DNA of 64,000 nucleotides from Leptodactylus fallax (GCA_947044405.1 CAMRHE010000333.1:868001-932000); one strand, 5' to 3'. Counted from the stretch's first letter, positions 44,915-56,611 are shown. Notes: generated by a model from the letters alone, not told the origin. Program-made: numbers and translations.

Positions 44915-45057
44915 GAAGTCTAGATTGGAGTTTGTAAAAAAAAAAAAAAAAACATCTAAAAAAGCCAGCACAGTTCTGGAAGAACATTCTTTGGACAGGA
45001 TGATGGAAAGAGAAAAGTATGGCGAAGGCGTGGTACAGCTCATGATCCAAAGATATA
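44915..45057 (+). pseudogene. Tc1-like transposase fragment (family 7)
   Basis: Reads SRLEFVKK, then after an A-run HLKKPAQFWKNILWT and, in another frame, KRKVWRRR. These are the stretch before the first catalytic Asp and the segment after it. The catalytic DETK codons between them are missing, and an A-run (44936-44952) has expanded. No termini are present. It ends where the inverted Penelope-like repeat begins. Confidence 0.6.
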
Positions 45058-45063
45058 ATAATA

Positions 45064-45222
45064 TTTTATTATGATATAATAAAATAAAAATAACATAATA
45101 GTGCAATAAGTGCAAGGTGCTCAGTGCATAGTGCAAAAATATGAAATGAAAAAATGTGTATATAACAATAAGAGGCTGGAAAAGCCAAGAAGGTAAATAC
45201 ATAGAAATATAGTGAAATGTAT
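45064..45222 (-). repeat. Left arm of a long inverted repeat
   Basis: Nearly identical in reverse complement to 45868-46017 over about 150 bases (for example GAGGCTGGAAAAGCCAAGAA against TTCTTGGCTTTTCCAGCCTC). It brackets the family 4 Tc1 fragment. Confidence 0.9.
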
Positions 45223-45269
45223 AATGCACCTGTATTCATACAATAATAATATCCACAATAAATAAACCA

Positions 45270-45854
45270 CCGTGAAGCATGGAGGAGGAGGTGTGATGGT
45301 GTGGGGGTGCTTTTCTAGTGACACTGTTGGGGATTTATTGCAAAATTGAAGGAATACTGAACCAGCATGGTTACCACAGCATCTTGCAGCGGCATGCTAT
45401 TCCATCCGATTTGCATTTAGTTGGACCATCATTTATTTAAGGGCTATTTGACCAAGAAGGAGAGTGATGGGGTGCTACGCCAGATGACCTGGCCTCCACA
45501 GTCATCAGACCTGAACCCAATCGAGATGGTTTGGGGTGAGATGGACCGCAGAGTGAAGGCAAAAGGGCCAACAAGTGCTAAGCATCTTTGGGAATTCCTT
45601 CAAGACTGTTGGAAGACCATTTCAGGTGACTACCTCTTGAAGCTCATCAAGAGAATGCCAAGAGTGTGCAAAGCAGTAATCAAAGCAAAAGGTGGCTACT
45701 TTGAAGAACCTAGAATATAAAACATATTTTCAGTTGTTTCACACTTTTTTGTTAAGTATATAATTCCACATGTGTTAATTCATAGTTTTGATGCCTTCAG
45801 TGTGACTCTACAATTTTTATTGTCATGAAAATACAGAACTTTTGGTCTGTACTG
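45270..45854 (+). mobile_element. Tc1-like element, family 4, 5'-truncated
   Basis: Transposase C-terminal half in broken frames: an early CCGTGAAGCATGGAGGAGG segment, then from 45421 MTWPPQSSDLNPIEMVWGEM (glutamate intact) to KAKGGYFEEPRI ending at 45720. The 3' terminal repeat ends in CTG at 45854 followed by TA. The N-terminus, the first Asp and the second Asp segment are missing. It lies between two inverted copies of a Penelope-like repeat. Confidence 0.85.
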
Positions 45855-45867
45855 TAGGTGTATTACA

Positions 45868-46400
45868 CATTTCACAATTTTTCTATGTATTTACCTTCTT
45901 GGCTTTTCCAGCCTCTTATTGTTATATACACATTTTTTCATTTCATATTTTTTGCACTATGCACTGAGCACTTTGCACTTATTGCACTATTATGTTATTT
46001 TTGTTTTATTATTTTTTGTGGTTTTCACTGGCACAGAACTTTCATTTTACTTTCATTCATTTTTTTCACATATTTATTATACTTGCTAATACTGCATGTG
46101 TTTACATATCATCATTTGTAATCGTTATTTCTTTATATATATTGGTGTACACTTTATTATATTGCAGTATGTTGTGCATTTGATACACCTTTTTTCTGGC
46201 TTTATTAGGTAAGCGCTTTTTGGCTCCATTATTTACACCTGCAGCACTTGTTTTTGATTGGTCAGCTAGGTGTATATAATCTCCCCCTCTGTGAGACCTT
46301 TTGTCCCCGACGAAGCCTCTTGTAGGTGAAATGCGCATCGGGTTATCATCTAATTTCTGGCTATTTTGGTGTCTATTTTGCTATTTTTTCCACTCTAGGG
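45868..46400 (+). repeat. Right arm of the inverted repeat plus Penelope-like terminal sequence
   Basis: 45868-46017 is the inverse of 45064-45222. The sequence continues beyond the arm with a TATA-like GTGTATATAATC (46270-46281) and a hammerhead-like motif at 46303-46343. I read it as a longer copy of a Penelope-type terminal repeat, of which the left arm is a truncated inverted copy. Confidence 0.5.
46303..46343 (+). ncRNA. Hammerhead ribozyme-like motif (degenerate)
   Basis: Order of parts: a 5' strand GTCCC; core CCGACGA (U4 changed to C relative to CUGANGA); stem II GCCU/AGGU after one extra A; GAA; a palindromic stem III ATGCGCAT; cleavage base C; then GGG pairing with the 5' CCC. This is the minimal type I layout known from Penelope-like elements. 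The U4 change and the extra A make activity doubtful. Confidence 0.4.
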
Positions 46401-47255
46401 CTGCATATATTTATTAGTGTCTAGATGTCTAGTCACTTTTTTCTTATTGCCTATTGTTTTTATGGGTATATATAGACTACTACCCATCCTATATGCTGTA
46501 GTACATTTTGTGGCATTCCATTTTTCTGGCTATTTGTCAGAATCTATGACTTATTTATGTATTTTATTTTATGTACTAATAAAATCTATGATTTTTATGT
46601 ACAAGTGGGACTTTTTCTTGTATTTGTTTGTACTAATAAGGCTCCAGTGTGGTCTTATTGCAGATCCACAATCCCTGAATTTAAGCTAAGAGTAATATTT
46701 ATAGCTGCTAAAAATCTGCAAATACATCCACAGCAGTGCGAAATACTCACTATTTGCTTGTCTTTATTTTCTCCTCCATGTATCACTGTTATTTACATGC
46801 AGTAAATCTACGGACAAACTACATTTCCCATGATTCATCTTCCTGCTTTCACTCTCTGTGTACCCCTCCCTTCTCCATGAATGAAATCACAGGACGCTCA
46901 CACTGCCTATGTGCAAATTCCCTCTCTCCGGTCTGGGTTGGGTAACTTTTCTTCTTCAGTCCATGCAGCACCCCTCTGCTCTGCAAATCTGACCAGGTAA
47001 TAAATCATTCTCTCATCTAAGGTCTGTATGAGTGTCTTCAAGCAGTAAGGAGGTCACGTGCTGCTGTGATGTTTCATTTACTGGCTAAACTGCTCACAGG
47101 GAGGGGTAGTGAGCTTGTAAAAGAAACATAACAGCTGTGGTCAATGATCTGAAGATAAATCAGATAAACAGTGTTGAATTTAAACAGGATATAGATTAAA
47201 AAGTGGTTTGTATTGATATATTGAGTTATTTGGCCCATATTTTTTAAAAACTTGA
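46401..47255. other. Intergenic DNA
   Basis: No domain-bearing ORF. An ACTACATTTCCCATGATTC motif lies at about 46818-46836, and a CAG|GTAATA donor-like site near 46995. I cannot support a gene here. Confidence 0.4.
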
Positions 47256-47760
47256 TAACCCCTTTAAACCCTTCCAGACATCTGCCATGATAGTAGTTTC
47301 CTGTACAGTGAATGCCGAACCGCTGTTTTTTTTGCTGTTTGGCCTCTGATAAAAATTTTAATAAAAAGTAAACAAAACAATAGACATTCCCCAAAATGGT
47401 ATAACTAAAAAATACACCTGGCCCTGCAAAAAAGATGCCCTATGCATCTATGATATGGGTTACGGGTGTCAGAATATGACGACTTTTAGAAAAAAAAAAT
47501 GACATGTCATTTTGGCTGCAGAGTGAACGCCGTAAAAACAAAATGCACAAAACAAAAACAAATGCACTTTTTCTCCAATTCCACCCCATTCTGAATTTTT
47601 TTTACAGCTTTCCAGTACATTATACACAATAATAAATGATACCATTATGATGAACAATTTGTCCCGCAAACATTTAAGCCCTAATATGGCTCTGTGGACA
47701 AAAAAAAAAAAAAAAGTTAGGGGGTTTGGAAGGCGGGGAGTCAACAACGATCAGAATAAT
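47256..47760 (-). repeat. High-copy dispersed repeat (unclassified)
   Basis: 'AATTTGTCCCGCAAACATTT', 'AAGCCCTAATATGGCTCTGT' and 'GGAAGGCGGGGAGTCAA' are familiar to me from many frog non-coding sequences. A-rich tracts at 47490 and 47701. No ORF with a domain. Confidence 0.5.
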
Positions 47761-48399
47761 GTAGTGGTAAAGAAGAGCTAAAATAGGTCTTAGCAAATAA
47801 GGAAGAGGATAAAACTTATTGCAAGTATATTCGATAAAAACAATAGATATGTGCGTGAATTAACACCCAACTGCGCATACACCAAATGTGATATAAAAAA
47901 TATACCTGATCAATAAATCTGGTTGCCTCTGTTAAATGGACAAAGTGGTATATCCTATATTGCCACAAACAAATCACATTTATAGTTGACAAAACCACTG
48001 AGTCATATTTGTGTCGGCTCTATTTTTCTAGGAAACAACCATAAAAATCAATATATTTTCCCAGTTGAAAAATATAAAGAGTGTACCCTTCTCAGATGGT
48101 AAGAGGGGCACTGCTAATGATCAACGGGAAAAATCTGTGATATGTACTCAAAAATGGTAGTTTTCGTTTCTTTAGGTAGCAATAGTCAGCTCCCAGACAG
48201 ATCAAAAAGACATGTCCATATACCGAAGAGAATACCCTTCTGATAAAGTTTTAACAACACCCGAGGGTTTGGTGTGCTCTCAAAAGAGCGAAACTCTCAG
48301 AAAAAATGTCTCAGGGTATCTCTAAGGACATGTCTATCCAGGCTATATGGATCTTGTCTGGGATTAAAAATAAATAAATCACGGCACATGAAGGCAATA

Positions 48400-48480
48400 A
48401 GAACAGAAAAGACCCAGAGGTACAGATATCAGCATAACATCACAACGCGTTTCCCACTATTCAGGGGATAGTATGGAGAT
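48400..48480 (-). repeat. Penelope-like terminal motif (GAAACGCGTTG)
   Basis: On the minus strand CCTGAATAGTGGGAAACGCG followed by TTGTGATG has the GAAA plus palindromic ACGCGT arrangement also seen at 46.3 kb. It lies just upstream of a Penelope-like ORF relic on the plus strand. Confidence 0.4.
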
Positions 48481-48559
48481 GTGCTCTGATAAAGGTTCAG
48501 AGCAGCAGAACCTGTTTGAGAGAACAGATTCTAAAACTTAAGCACGACCACAATTTGCG

Positions 48560-49135
48560 CAAAAAAAACTGATTTTACAGGGAACTGTTGAGCGGTTTCA
48601 ACACTATATTAGTGAACGGAAGCACCAACAGTTTCTTTGTGATATACAAGAGTTCAAGGAAAAGCGTGCCTATACCTTTATGGTACAGAAAAATAAAACT
48701 AGTAGGGAAGTTTATTTATCCTCCTCAGAGGCTGACCTCTCTGAACCAGAGAAATGCCAAACTTTCTCCTTTAATAGTGGACAACAAAAGACAAGGGGCT
48801 ATAGAAACCGGGGAAGAAGTAATAACAGATGGGAGTGTAATTCCCCACCAAGGGGCACAAAAATTCAGCTAGTGTGAAGCCTGTATTATCCCAAAGTCTA
48901 ATCCCAAGCCATTACCCGTTACACAAGATCACACACAAGTCGACCGGACTTAATTTCAGACACACAGGTTATTAATCTTTCCTCATGTACGCATACAACC
49001 ACTGAGATCTTTGTATTGAATTTAGGTTTATCCTTTGTTCCTTCAGTGACTTTTGACCCATTCCTTCGGATAAAGGACATTGCACTCTTTGTCAGAAAAT
49101 TACACTGGTATAAGTTCCATTTAGCTTAGGATGGA
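48560..49135 (+). pseudogene. Penelope-like element, N-terminal ORF relic
   Basis: Reading through several frames, a basic region (RGYRNRGRSNNRWECNSP) is followed by DTQVINLSS and then LGLSFVPSVTFDPF and FVRKLHWYKF. The order 'NLS ... GLSFVP ... F-DP/DLF ... DxxxFxRxLxxxxF' matches the N-terminal part of Penelope-like element proteins (Neptune/Poseidon type) in vertebrates. RT and GIY-YIG endonuclease parts are not found downstream, where sequence soon becomes a compound microsatellite. Several stops; a relic. Such elements prime reverse transcription at chromosomal nicks. Confidence 0.55.
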
Positions 49136-49435
49136 ACCTATAAAATTGTCAAACCCTGATTGGCAATTTCTGAACTAAGGGGATGCCCTTTATACATATC
49201 ACAACATGAAATCCCAGGGTCTAGTTTGTAATGCACATCTGTGGTACTGTTATGGCCTTCCTTCACATTCATATTGCAGAATCAGAGGTCTGGTGGTTCA
49301 CTTGCTTCAGGGGCATTTGCCTCAAATTTCATCTGCAATACAAGAATAGGCAGCTTCAACCGTTTGTCCTCAAACATAACCTGCTTGAGGTTCGTACCCC
49401 ACTGACAATGAGCCTGTCCTTTTCCCTTCGGGTTG
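49136..49435. other. Unannotated DNA after the Penelope-like relic
   Basis: No recognisable domain. It may be further decayed body of the Penelope-like element. Confidence 0.35.
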
Positions 49436-49451
49436 CATATTAAATCGCTTT

Positions 49452-49508
<57 letters not shown>

Positions 49509-49532
49509 GCATATATTTATTTAAATCGCTTT

Positions 49533-49577
<45 letters not shown>

Positions 49578-49646
49578 TCGCATCTGTTTGCATTTTAAAT
49601 CGCTTTGTCCCCTCTCTCTCTTTATATATAGATATATATCTATAGA
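49436..49646 (+). repeat. Compound repeat: AAATCGCTTTGTCC-(CT)n-(TA)n, three units
   Basis: A unique 14-base block, AAATCGCTTTGTCC, is repeated three times, each followed by CT repeats and then TA repeats. The array abuts the TA target of the next Tc1 element. Confidence 0.93.
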
Positions 49647-49648
49647 TA

Positions 49649-51295
49649 CAGTCATATGAAAAAGTTTGGGCACCCCTATTAATCTTAATTATTTTTAGTT
49701 CTAAATATTTGGGTGTTTGCAACAGCCATTTCAATTTGATATATCTAATAACTGATGGACACAGTAATATTTCAGGATTGAAATGAGGTTTATTGTACTA
49801 ACAGAAAATGTGCAATATGCATTAAACCAAAATTTGACCGGTGCAAAAATTTGGGTACCCTTATCATTTTATTGATTTGAATACTCCTAACTACTTTTTA
49901 CTGACTTACTGAAGCACAAAATTGGTTTTGTAACCTCACTGAGCTTTGAACTTCATAGCCAGGTGTATCCAATCATGAGAAAAGGTATTTAAGGTGGCCA
50001 ATTGCAAGTTGTTCTCCTATTTGAATCTACTCTGAAGAGTGGCATCATGGGCTCCTCAAAACAACTCTCAAATGATCTGAAAACAAAGATTGTTCAACAT
50101 AGTTGTTCAGGGGAAGGATACAAAAAGTTGTCTCAAAGATTTAACCTGTCAGTTTCCACTGTGAGGAACATAGTAAGGAAATGGAAGACCACAGGGACAG
50201 TTCTTGTTAAGCCCAGAAGTGGCAGGCCAAGAAAAATATCAGAAAGGCAGAGAAGAAGAATGGTGAGAACAGTCAAGGACAATCCACAGACCACCTCCAA
50301 AGAGCTGCAGCATCATCTTGCTGCAGATGGTGTCACTGTGCATCGGTCAACAATACAGCACACTTTGGACAAGGAGAAGCTGTATGGGAGAGTGATGCCA
50401 AAGAAGCCGTTTCTGAAAGCACGCCACAAACAGAGTCGCCTGAGGTATGCAAAAGCACATTTGGACAAGCCAGCTTCATTTTGGAAGAAGGTCCTGTGGA
50501 CTGATGAAACAAAGATTGAGTTGTTTGGTCATACCAAAAAGGCGTTATGCATGGCCTCAAAAAAACACAGCATTCCAAGAAAAACACTTGCTACCCACTG
50601 TAAAATTTGGTGGAGGTTCCATCATGCTTTGGGGCTGTGTGGCCAATGCCAGCACCGGGAATCTTGTTAAAGTTGAGGGTCGCATGGATTCAACTCAGTA
50701 TCAGCAGATTCTTGAGAATAATGTACAAGAATCAGTGACGAATTTGAAGTTACGCCGGGGATGGATATTTCAGCAAGACAATGATCCAAAACACAGCTCC
50801 AAATCTACTCAGGCATTCATGCAGAGGAACAATTACAATGTTCTGGAATGGCCATCCCAGTCCCCAGACCTGAATATCATTGAACATCTGTGGGATAATT
50901 TGAAGCGGGCTGTCCATGCTTGGCGACCATCAAACTTAACTGAACTGGAATTGTTTTGTAAAGAGGAATGGTCAAAAATACCTTCATCCAGGATCCAGGA
51001 ACTGATTAAAAGCTACAGGAAGCGACTAGAGGCTGTTATTTTTGCAAAAGGAGGATCTATTAAATATTAATGTCACTTTTCTGTTGAGGTGCCCATACTT
51101 TTGCACCGGTCAAATTTTGGTTTAATGCATATTGCACATTTTCTGTTAGTACAATAAACCTCATTTCAATCCTGAAATATTACTGTGTCCATCAGTTATT
51201 AGATATATCAAATTGAAATGGCTGTTGCAAACACCCAAATATTTAGAACTAAAAATGATTAAGATTAATAGGGGTGCCCAAACTTTTTCATATGA

Positions 51296-51298
<3 letters not shown>
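49649..51298 (+). mobile_element. Tc1-like transposon, family 2, copy 2
   Basis: Flanked by TA at 49647-49648 and 51299-51300, with the same ends as the inverse copy at 10338-11986 and almost the same length. It sits between microsatellites on both sides. Confidence 0.95.
50047..51070 (+). pseudogene. Tc1-like transposase, family 2 (single frameshift)
   Basis: From ATG 50047 the frame is intact through the helix-turn-helix, the GRPRK hook and the first catalytic block [14 protein letters not shown]. One extra C in CATACCAAAAAGG (about 50533) shifts the frame. The remainder, in the next frame, has [21 protein letters not shown] and SPDLNIIEHLW and ends with GGSIKY at 51070. Unlike copy 1 it lacks the two nonsense codons, so the two copies died independently. 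All three catalytic residues are present. Confidence 0.92.
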
Positions 51299-51349
<51 letters not shown>

Positions 51350-51352
51350 GAT
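51299..51352. repeat. (TA)n microsatellite
   Basis: About 25 TA units immediately after the transposon's 3' end. Confidence 0.97.
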
Positions 51353-52273
51353 ATATAAAATTAAATATGAAACCTCAATTTTCTCATAAAAAGTATTTAT
51401 GGAAGAATAGGTACTTACGAAGAAGAAAAGTTGAGGTAATTAAGGAAGTGAAAAAAACCTTCTCAGTCTCTGTTCTATTAATTGTTCATTAGTAATGCAT
51501 GACTTGAGTTTTTAACAAGTATTCCCATCTGCTATTTGCCCCCTACTTCGAGCACATCATGTCACATTTTACAGTAATTACGTTTTCTATATTGAAATTG
51601 TAACCTAACCAATTATTGTTCCCAATTATATCCTCAGACACATATTGGTTAAACTATATATCTTTGACACTGCCATTATCTATGGATAATGACTTCAAGA
51701 ATAAAGATTCAATATAAAAAGTATGCGATAGGGTTTACACCAGTAGTGTGTTACTTCATACAGGGCAGTTTAGATTTTTTTTATACTTGGCTTATTCTGC
51801 TTTTACAAGAACAAATTTTTGTTCAGGTAAGCTCTAGCTGCTGAATAATCTCTCTTTGTGTCACATTAAATTTACCATAGAGATATGACCTGTATGTAGT
51901 GTATGCAGGTTCAACAAGGCTTTGCTGAAATGCAAAGAATTTTCTCTAAGGGATTGGTCAAGGGTATTCCACAGGAGCAAGAAAGCAAAAAAAAATAAAA
52001 AATTGCATTTGATAGGTTAATTGCATATCGCTAACATTCCTAATAAATGATTATTGAATGTGATATCCCGAATAAACACAGTCTACAATATGTGAATAGC
52101 AAATCTACCTATAAATAACAGCTAAAAAAGTCAATGGCTTATATGGTGGGTTATTGTCGAAAGCCAACAGAATAATATTGATAGGTTAATGTTTGATGGC
52201 TGTGATTACACTTACTGGTGGCTTACATCTCACTCTCATGCACTTCCCTATTACTTGCCTATTACTCTATTTA
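51353..52273. other. Unannotated DNA
   Basis: No gene or recognisable transposon. AT-rich. Confidence 0.45.
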
Positions 52274-52931
<658 letters not shown>

Positions 52932-52933
52932 TA

Positions 52934-53924
52934 CATAGGGAGAAGTCTATTACACTAAAGCTGTGTTGCAACAGCACCACCTGCTGACCAATGCCGGTTC
53001 TGTACCTTAACAAATGAATACAGCAACATTAATATAAACCACATGTGCTAAATTGCTTTGATGCAAGACCTACAAAACAAACAAAAACTTGCACAGATGG
53101 TTGCAGTTTTGTTTCACAACATAGCCATAGGTCCATACCAATGTGCGCAACAGCAACTTAGTTGCAGTTCCTATCATAATAGTTGCCAACTCATGGTTTT
53201 TGTAGTCCTCAAGGACACATGCAGTCTCCTCATGTTTCATCTGGAAATTTCCAGGCTTTCGAAGCTTTTATGGTGATGGTGCCATTTTCTGGATGGCAAT
53301 GATCCTGCCAACAACACCAAGATATAAGGGTCATGGATTAGGTAATGTGCGGACAATGGTGCACCCTGCACAATGTAGGTGTCATTGTTACAAGAGATGG
53401 TATGAATCATCCAGAAATTGATTTCATTAAACACGATTCTTTATACTGGTAACGTTACAGAAAACTATATATATATATACACACACAGTTCATATTAACA
53501 TGTCACAGCAGTTCAGTTCACTTTAGACCACAGAGGGCTCCAAATACACTCCCTGATGACTACATTTTACTTTCATGCACTTCATGTGATTTCGCATAAA
53601 TTGCAACTACTCCCTCTGTTTGGTTCAAAAAAAAGAGAGAGTCCAGGTATGGTTTGACAATTAGCAGGAAACAATGAATGTTACCCATGGCGACTAATGG
53701 CCTTGTGCTAACACACTTAATGAAGTAGAAGCTAAGCTATAATACTGTCATTTGTCATTGAACTTCAATTGTGTCACCCTAAGAAATCATTGATAAATGC
53801 TGCTCGTCTAGGTCTTGGTGATAGTGCCGTGGACTGTGTTTTCCAAGAATCATGTCTTATATTGACAAAGGCAGGTTACACTACCAGAATCCGGAATCTG
53901 TATAAATACAGCTGAACTTCCATG
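52934..53924. other. Unannotated DNA
   Basis: No coding domain. A short TA/CA repeat at about 53469-53488. Nothing else recognised. Confidence 0.45.
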
Positions 53925-54190
53925 TAATAAATATAGTGACTAAATAATACTGCCATAACTTCGAATGGGTAACACCACCATACTGTGATTTAATAACACT
54001 ACCATACCATCACTCAATAACTCCACTGTACTGTTACTGAATAATACCACAATACTGTGACTCAATAACAACACTGTACTGTATCTGAATAATACTACAA
54101 TACCATGACTCAATACTATACTGTACTAAACAATACCATCATACTGTGACCCAATAACACCAGAGTACTGTAACAGAATAACACCATAAC
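53925..54190 (+). repeat. Minisatellite, unit about 32 bp
   Basis: About eight degenerate units of 'CTGAATAACACCAC' plus 'AATACTGTGACT' type. A different sequence family from the GGGGCC minisatellites. Confidence 0.85.
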
Positions 54191-54871
54191 TTTTTTAGAC
54201 AGGGGGCACAGCGGGGCAAAAATCTAGGTGGGCTGGGGTGGGAAGGCCGGGGCCTCTTAGCAATTCTAGTGAGTTGTGTACCTGGTGGGGAACAAATAGG
54301 AATCGCCAGTCTTAATAACTTCCTCTCAATGTCTTCTTCCTCTGGACTGGTTCTGTCTTGGAGTTAGAGAAATTTAATCTATTCCTCGGTGATATAGATG
54401 AGAATATTAAATATTATTGGATAAATATAAATATAAAATGTACTGTACTTTTTTACTTTGGAGGACAACATACTGTCCATTTATTTGTATGTAAAACTAA
54501 GAAAAATATTAATAGATAGAAAAAATATTCTAAGATTTAATAGTCAACATCCATGAGCAATGGTTAAATCATCGCCCTACAGTCAATATCAGAAATAGAC
54601 AAGTAAAGACTGTTTTCCATACCTGAGTTGTATTAACTGTTCACTGATGCAGAAGAGCGATGTTTTTATACATTTTTACCTTACCTGTGACTATGTGATA
54701 TATATGTAAAAATAGCTATACAATTTATTATTATATATTTTACATGCTGAGGGTCAATTGAGGGTTAAAATAATTAATCATGTACCCCCATTGCACTAAA
54801 GGGGTGATAGAATATGGTTATTGAAAAGGAAGGAGTTACAGTGGTTATTAAAATTTGATACCTTGAAACTT
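54191..54871. other. Unannotated DNA
   Basis: AT-rich sequence without recognisable gene or repeat. Confidence 0.4.
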
Positions 54872-55047
54872 AAAGGGGTTGTACAGGACTTGAAAATATG
54901 GCCAATTTCTTCTTCTCAGAAACTGACATAATGCCCATTGATCACATGGCCATGCTGCAGATCAGTCCCATTCATTTTAATGTGATGTAGATGTGGCATT
55001 GGGAAGAAGAAAGCATCCATGTTATTGAGTCCTGCACAACCCCTTTA
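54872..55047. repeat. MITE with AAAGGGGTTGTACAGG termini
   Basis: Termini AAAGGGGTTGTACAGGACT and AGTCCTGCACAACCCCTTT are inverted. The 176-bp interior has no ORF. Same terminus type as 61555-61881. Confidence 0.8.
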
Positions 55048-55052
55048 AGGGT

Positions 55053-55212
55053 ATGAACAAAGAAACCATGTACAGCAAACTCAAGAGTAGAGGCACTGTC
55101 CAGCTTGCTATCAGCACACAGAACACAGCTCAAAAGCCTGCATCTTTAATGGGATGGGGTTACATGGGCAGCTTACACATCTTGAAAGGCACTATCAATG
55201 CTGAGCAGTATA
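55053..55212 (+). pseudogene. Tc1/mariner transposase fragment (family 10)
   Basis: The frame reads ASLMGWGYMGSLHILKGTIN and then AEQYTV, which resembles the segment between the first two catalytic residues (MVWG...G...I.G.MNA..Y). It stops at a TA where the family 3 element (55213) begins. No continuation is seen after that element because its 3' part is replaced by minisatellite. Short, so moderate confidence. Confidence 0.45.
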
Positions 55213-56611
55213 CAGTGGGGAAAAAAAGTATTTAGTCAGCCACCAATTGTTCTCCCACTTAAAAAGATGAGAGGCCTGTAATTGACATTATAGGTAGACC
55301 TCAACTATGAGAGACAAAATGAGAAAACATATCTAGAAAATCACTTTGTCTGATTTTTTAAGAATTTATTTGCAAATTATGGTGGAAAATAAGTATTTGG
55401 TCACCTACAAACAAGCAAGATTTCTGGCTCTCACAGACCTGTAACTTCTTCTTTAAGAGGCTCCTCTGTCCTCCACTCATTACCTGTAGTAATGGCACCT
55501 GTTTGACATTATTATCAGTATAAAAATCACCTGTCCACAACCTCAAACAGTCACACTCCAAACTCCACTATGGTGAAGACCAAAGAGCTGTAGAAGGACA
55601 CCAGAAACAAAATTGTAGACCTGCACCAGGCTGGGAAGACTGAATCTGCAATAGGCAAGCAGCTTGGTGTGAAGAAATCAACTGTGGGAGCAATAATTAG
55701 AAAATGGAAGACATACAAGACCACTGATAATCTCACTCAATCAGGGGCTCCACGCAAGCTCTCACCCCGTGGGGTCAAAATGGTCACAAGGACGGTGAGC
55801 AAAAATCCCAGAACCACACGGCGGGACCTAGTGAATGACCTGCAGAAAGCTGGGACTAACGTAACAAAGGCTACCGTCAGTAACACACTACGCCGCCAGG
55901 GACTCAGATCCTGCAGTGCTAGACGTGTCCCCCTGCTTAAGCCAGTACATATCCGGGCCCGTCTGAAGTTTGTTAGAGAGCATTTAGATGTTCCAGAAGA
56001 GTATTGGGAGAATGTCATATGGTCAGATGAAACCAAAGTAGAAGCACAAGTCGTTGTGTTTGGAGGAGAGTGAATGCTGAGTTGTATCCAAAGAACACCA
56101 TACCTACTGTGAAGCATGGGGGTTGCAACATCATGCTTTGGGGTTTTTTCTCTGCAAAGGGATCAGGACAACTGATCAGTGTACACGAAAGAATGAATGG
56201 GGCCATGTATCGTGAGATTTTGAGTGCAAACCTCCTTCCATCAGCAAGGCCATTGAAGATGAAACGTGGCTGGGTCTTTCAGCATGACAATGATCCCAAG
56301 CACACCGTCAAGGAAATGAAGGAGTGGCTTCGTAAGAAGCATTTCAAGGTCCTGGAGTGGCCTAGCCAGTCTCCAGATCTCAACCCCATAGAAAACCTTT
56401 GGAAGGAGTTGAAAGTCCGTGTTGCCAAGCGACAGCCCCAAAACATCACTGCTCTAGAGGAGATCTGCATGGAGGAATGGGCCAACATACCAGCAACAGT
56501 GTGTGTCAACCTTGTGAAAACTTACAGAAAACGTTTGACCTCTGTCATTGCCAACAAAAGATATATAACAAAGTATTGAGATGAACTTTTGTTATTGACC
56601 AAATACTTATT
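55213..56611 (+). mobile_element. Tc1-like transposon, family 3, 3'-truncated
   Basis: The 5' end CAGTGGGGAAAAAAAG follows TA at 55211-55212. The 3' terminal repeat is missing: at about 56611, after GACCAAATACTTATT, the sequence passes into a minisatellite. It keeps the transposase part that is deleted in the copy at 13815. Confidence 0.9.
55570..56579 (+). pseudogene. Tc1-like transposase, family 3 (stop and 13-bp deletion)
   Basis: From ATG 55570 a TAG replaces the early TGG codon (about 55590). The frame then carries [12 protein letters not shown] and [13 protein letters not shown] to IWSDETKVE. There a 13-bp deletion between two GTAGAA repeats (about 56040) shifts the frame. The second part, from 56070, has [24 protein letters not shown] (second D) and [11 protein letters not shown] (E), with 34 residues between, ending at TGA 56579. 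All catalytic residues remain, but the frames are split. Confidence 0.9.

Noticed and set aside
44817..45074. 85-codon ORF at 44817
   Set aside because: It reads part of the family 7 transposase in the wrong frame; the correct frame gives the Tc1 motif.
2501..49135. CRISPR arrays or bacterial genes
   Set aside because: The repeats are degenerate minisatellites or microsatellites without regular spacers, and all coding relics are of eukaryotic mobile elements.
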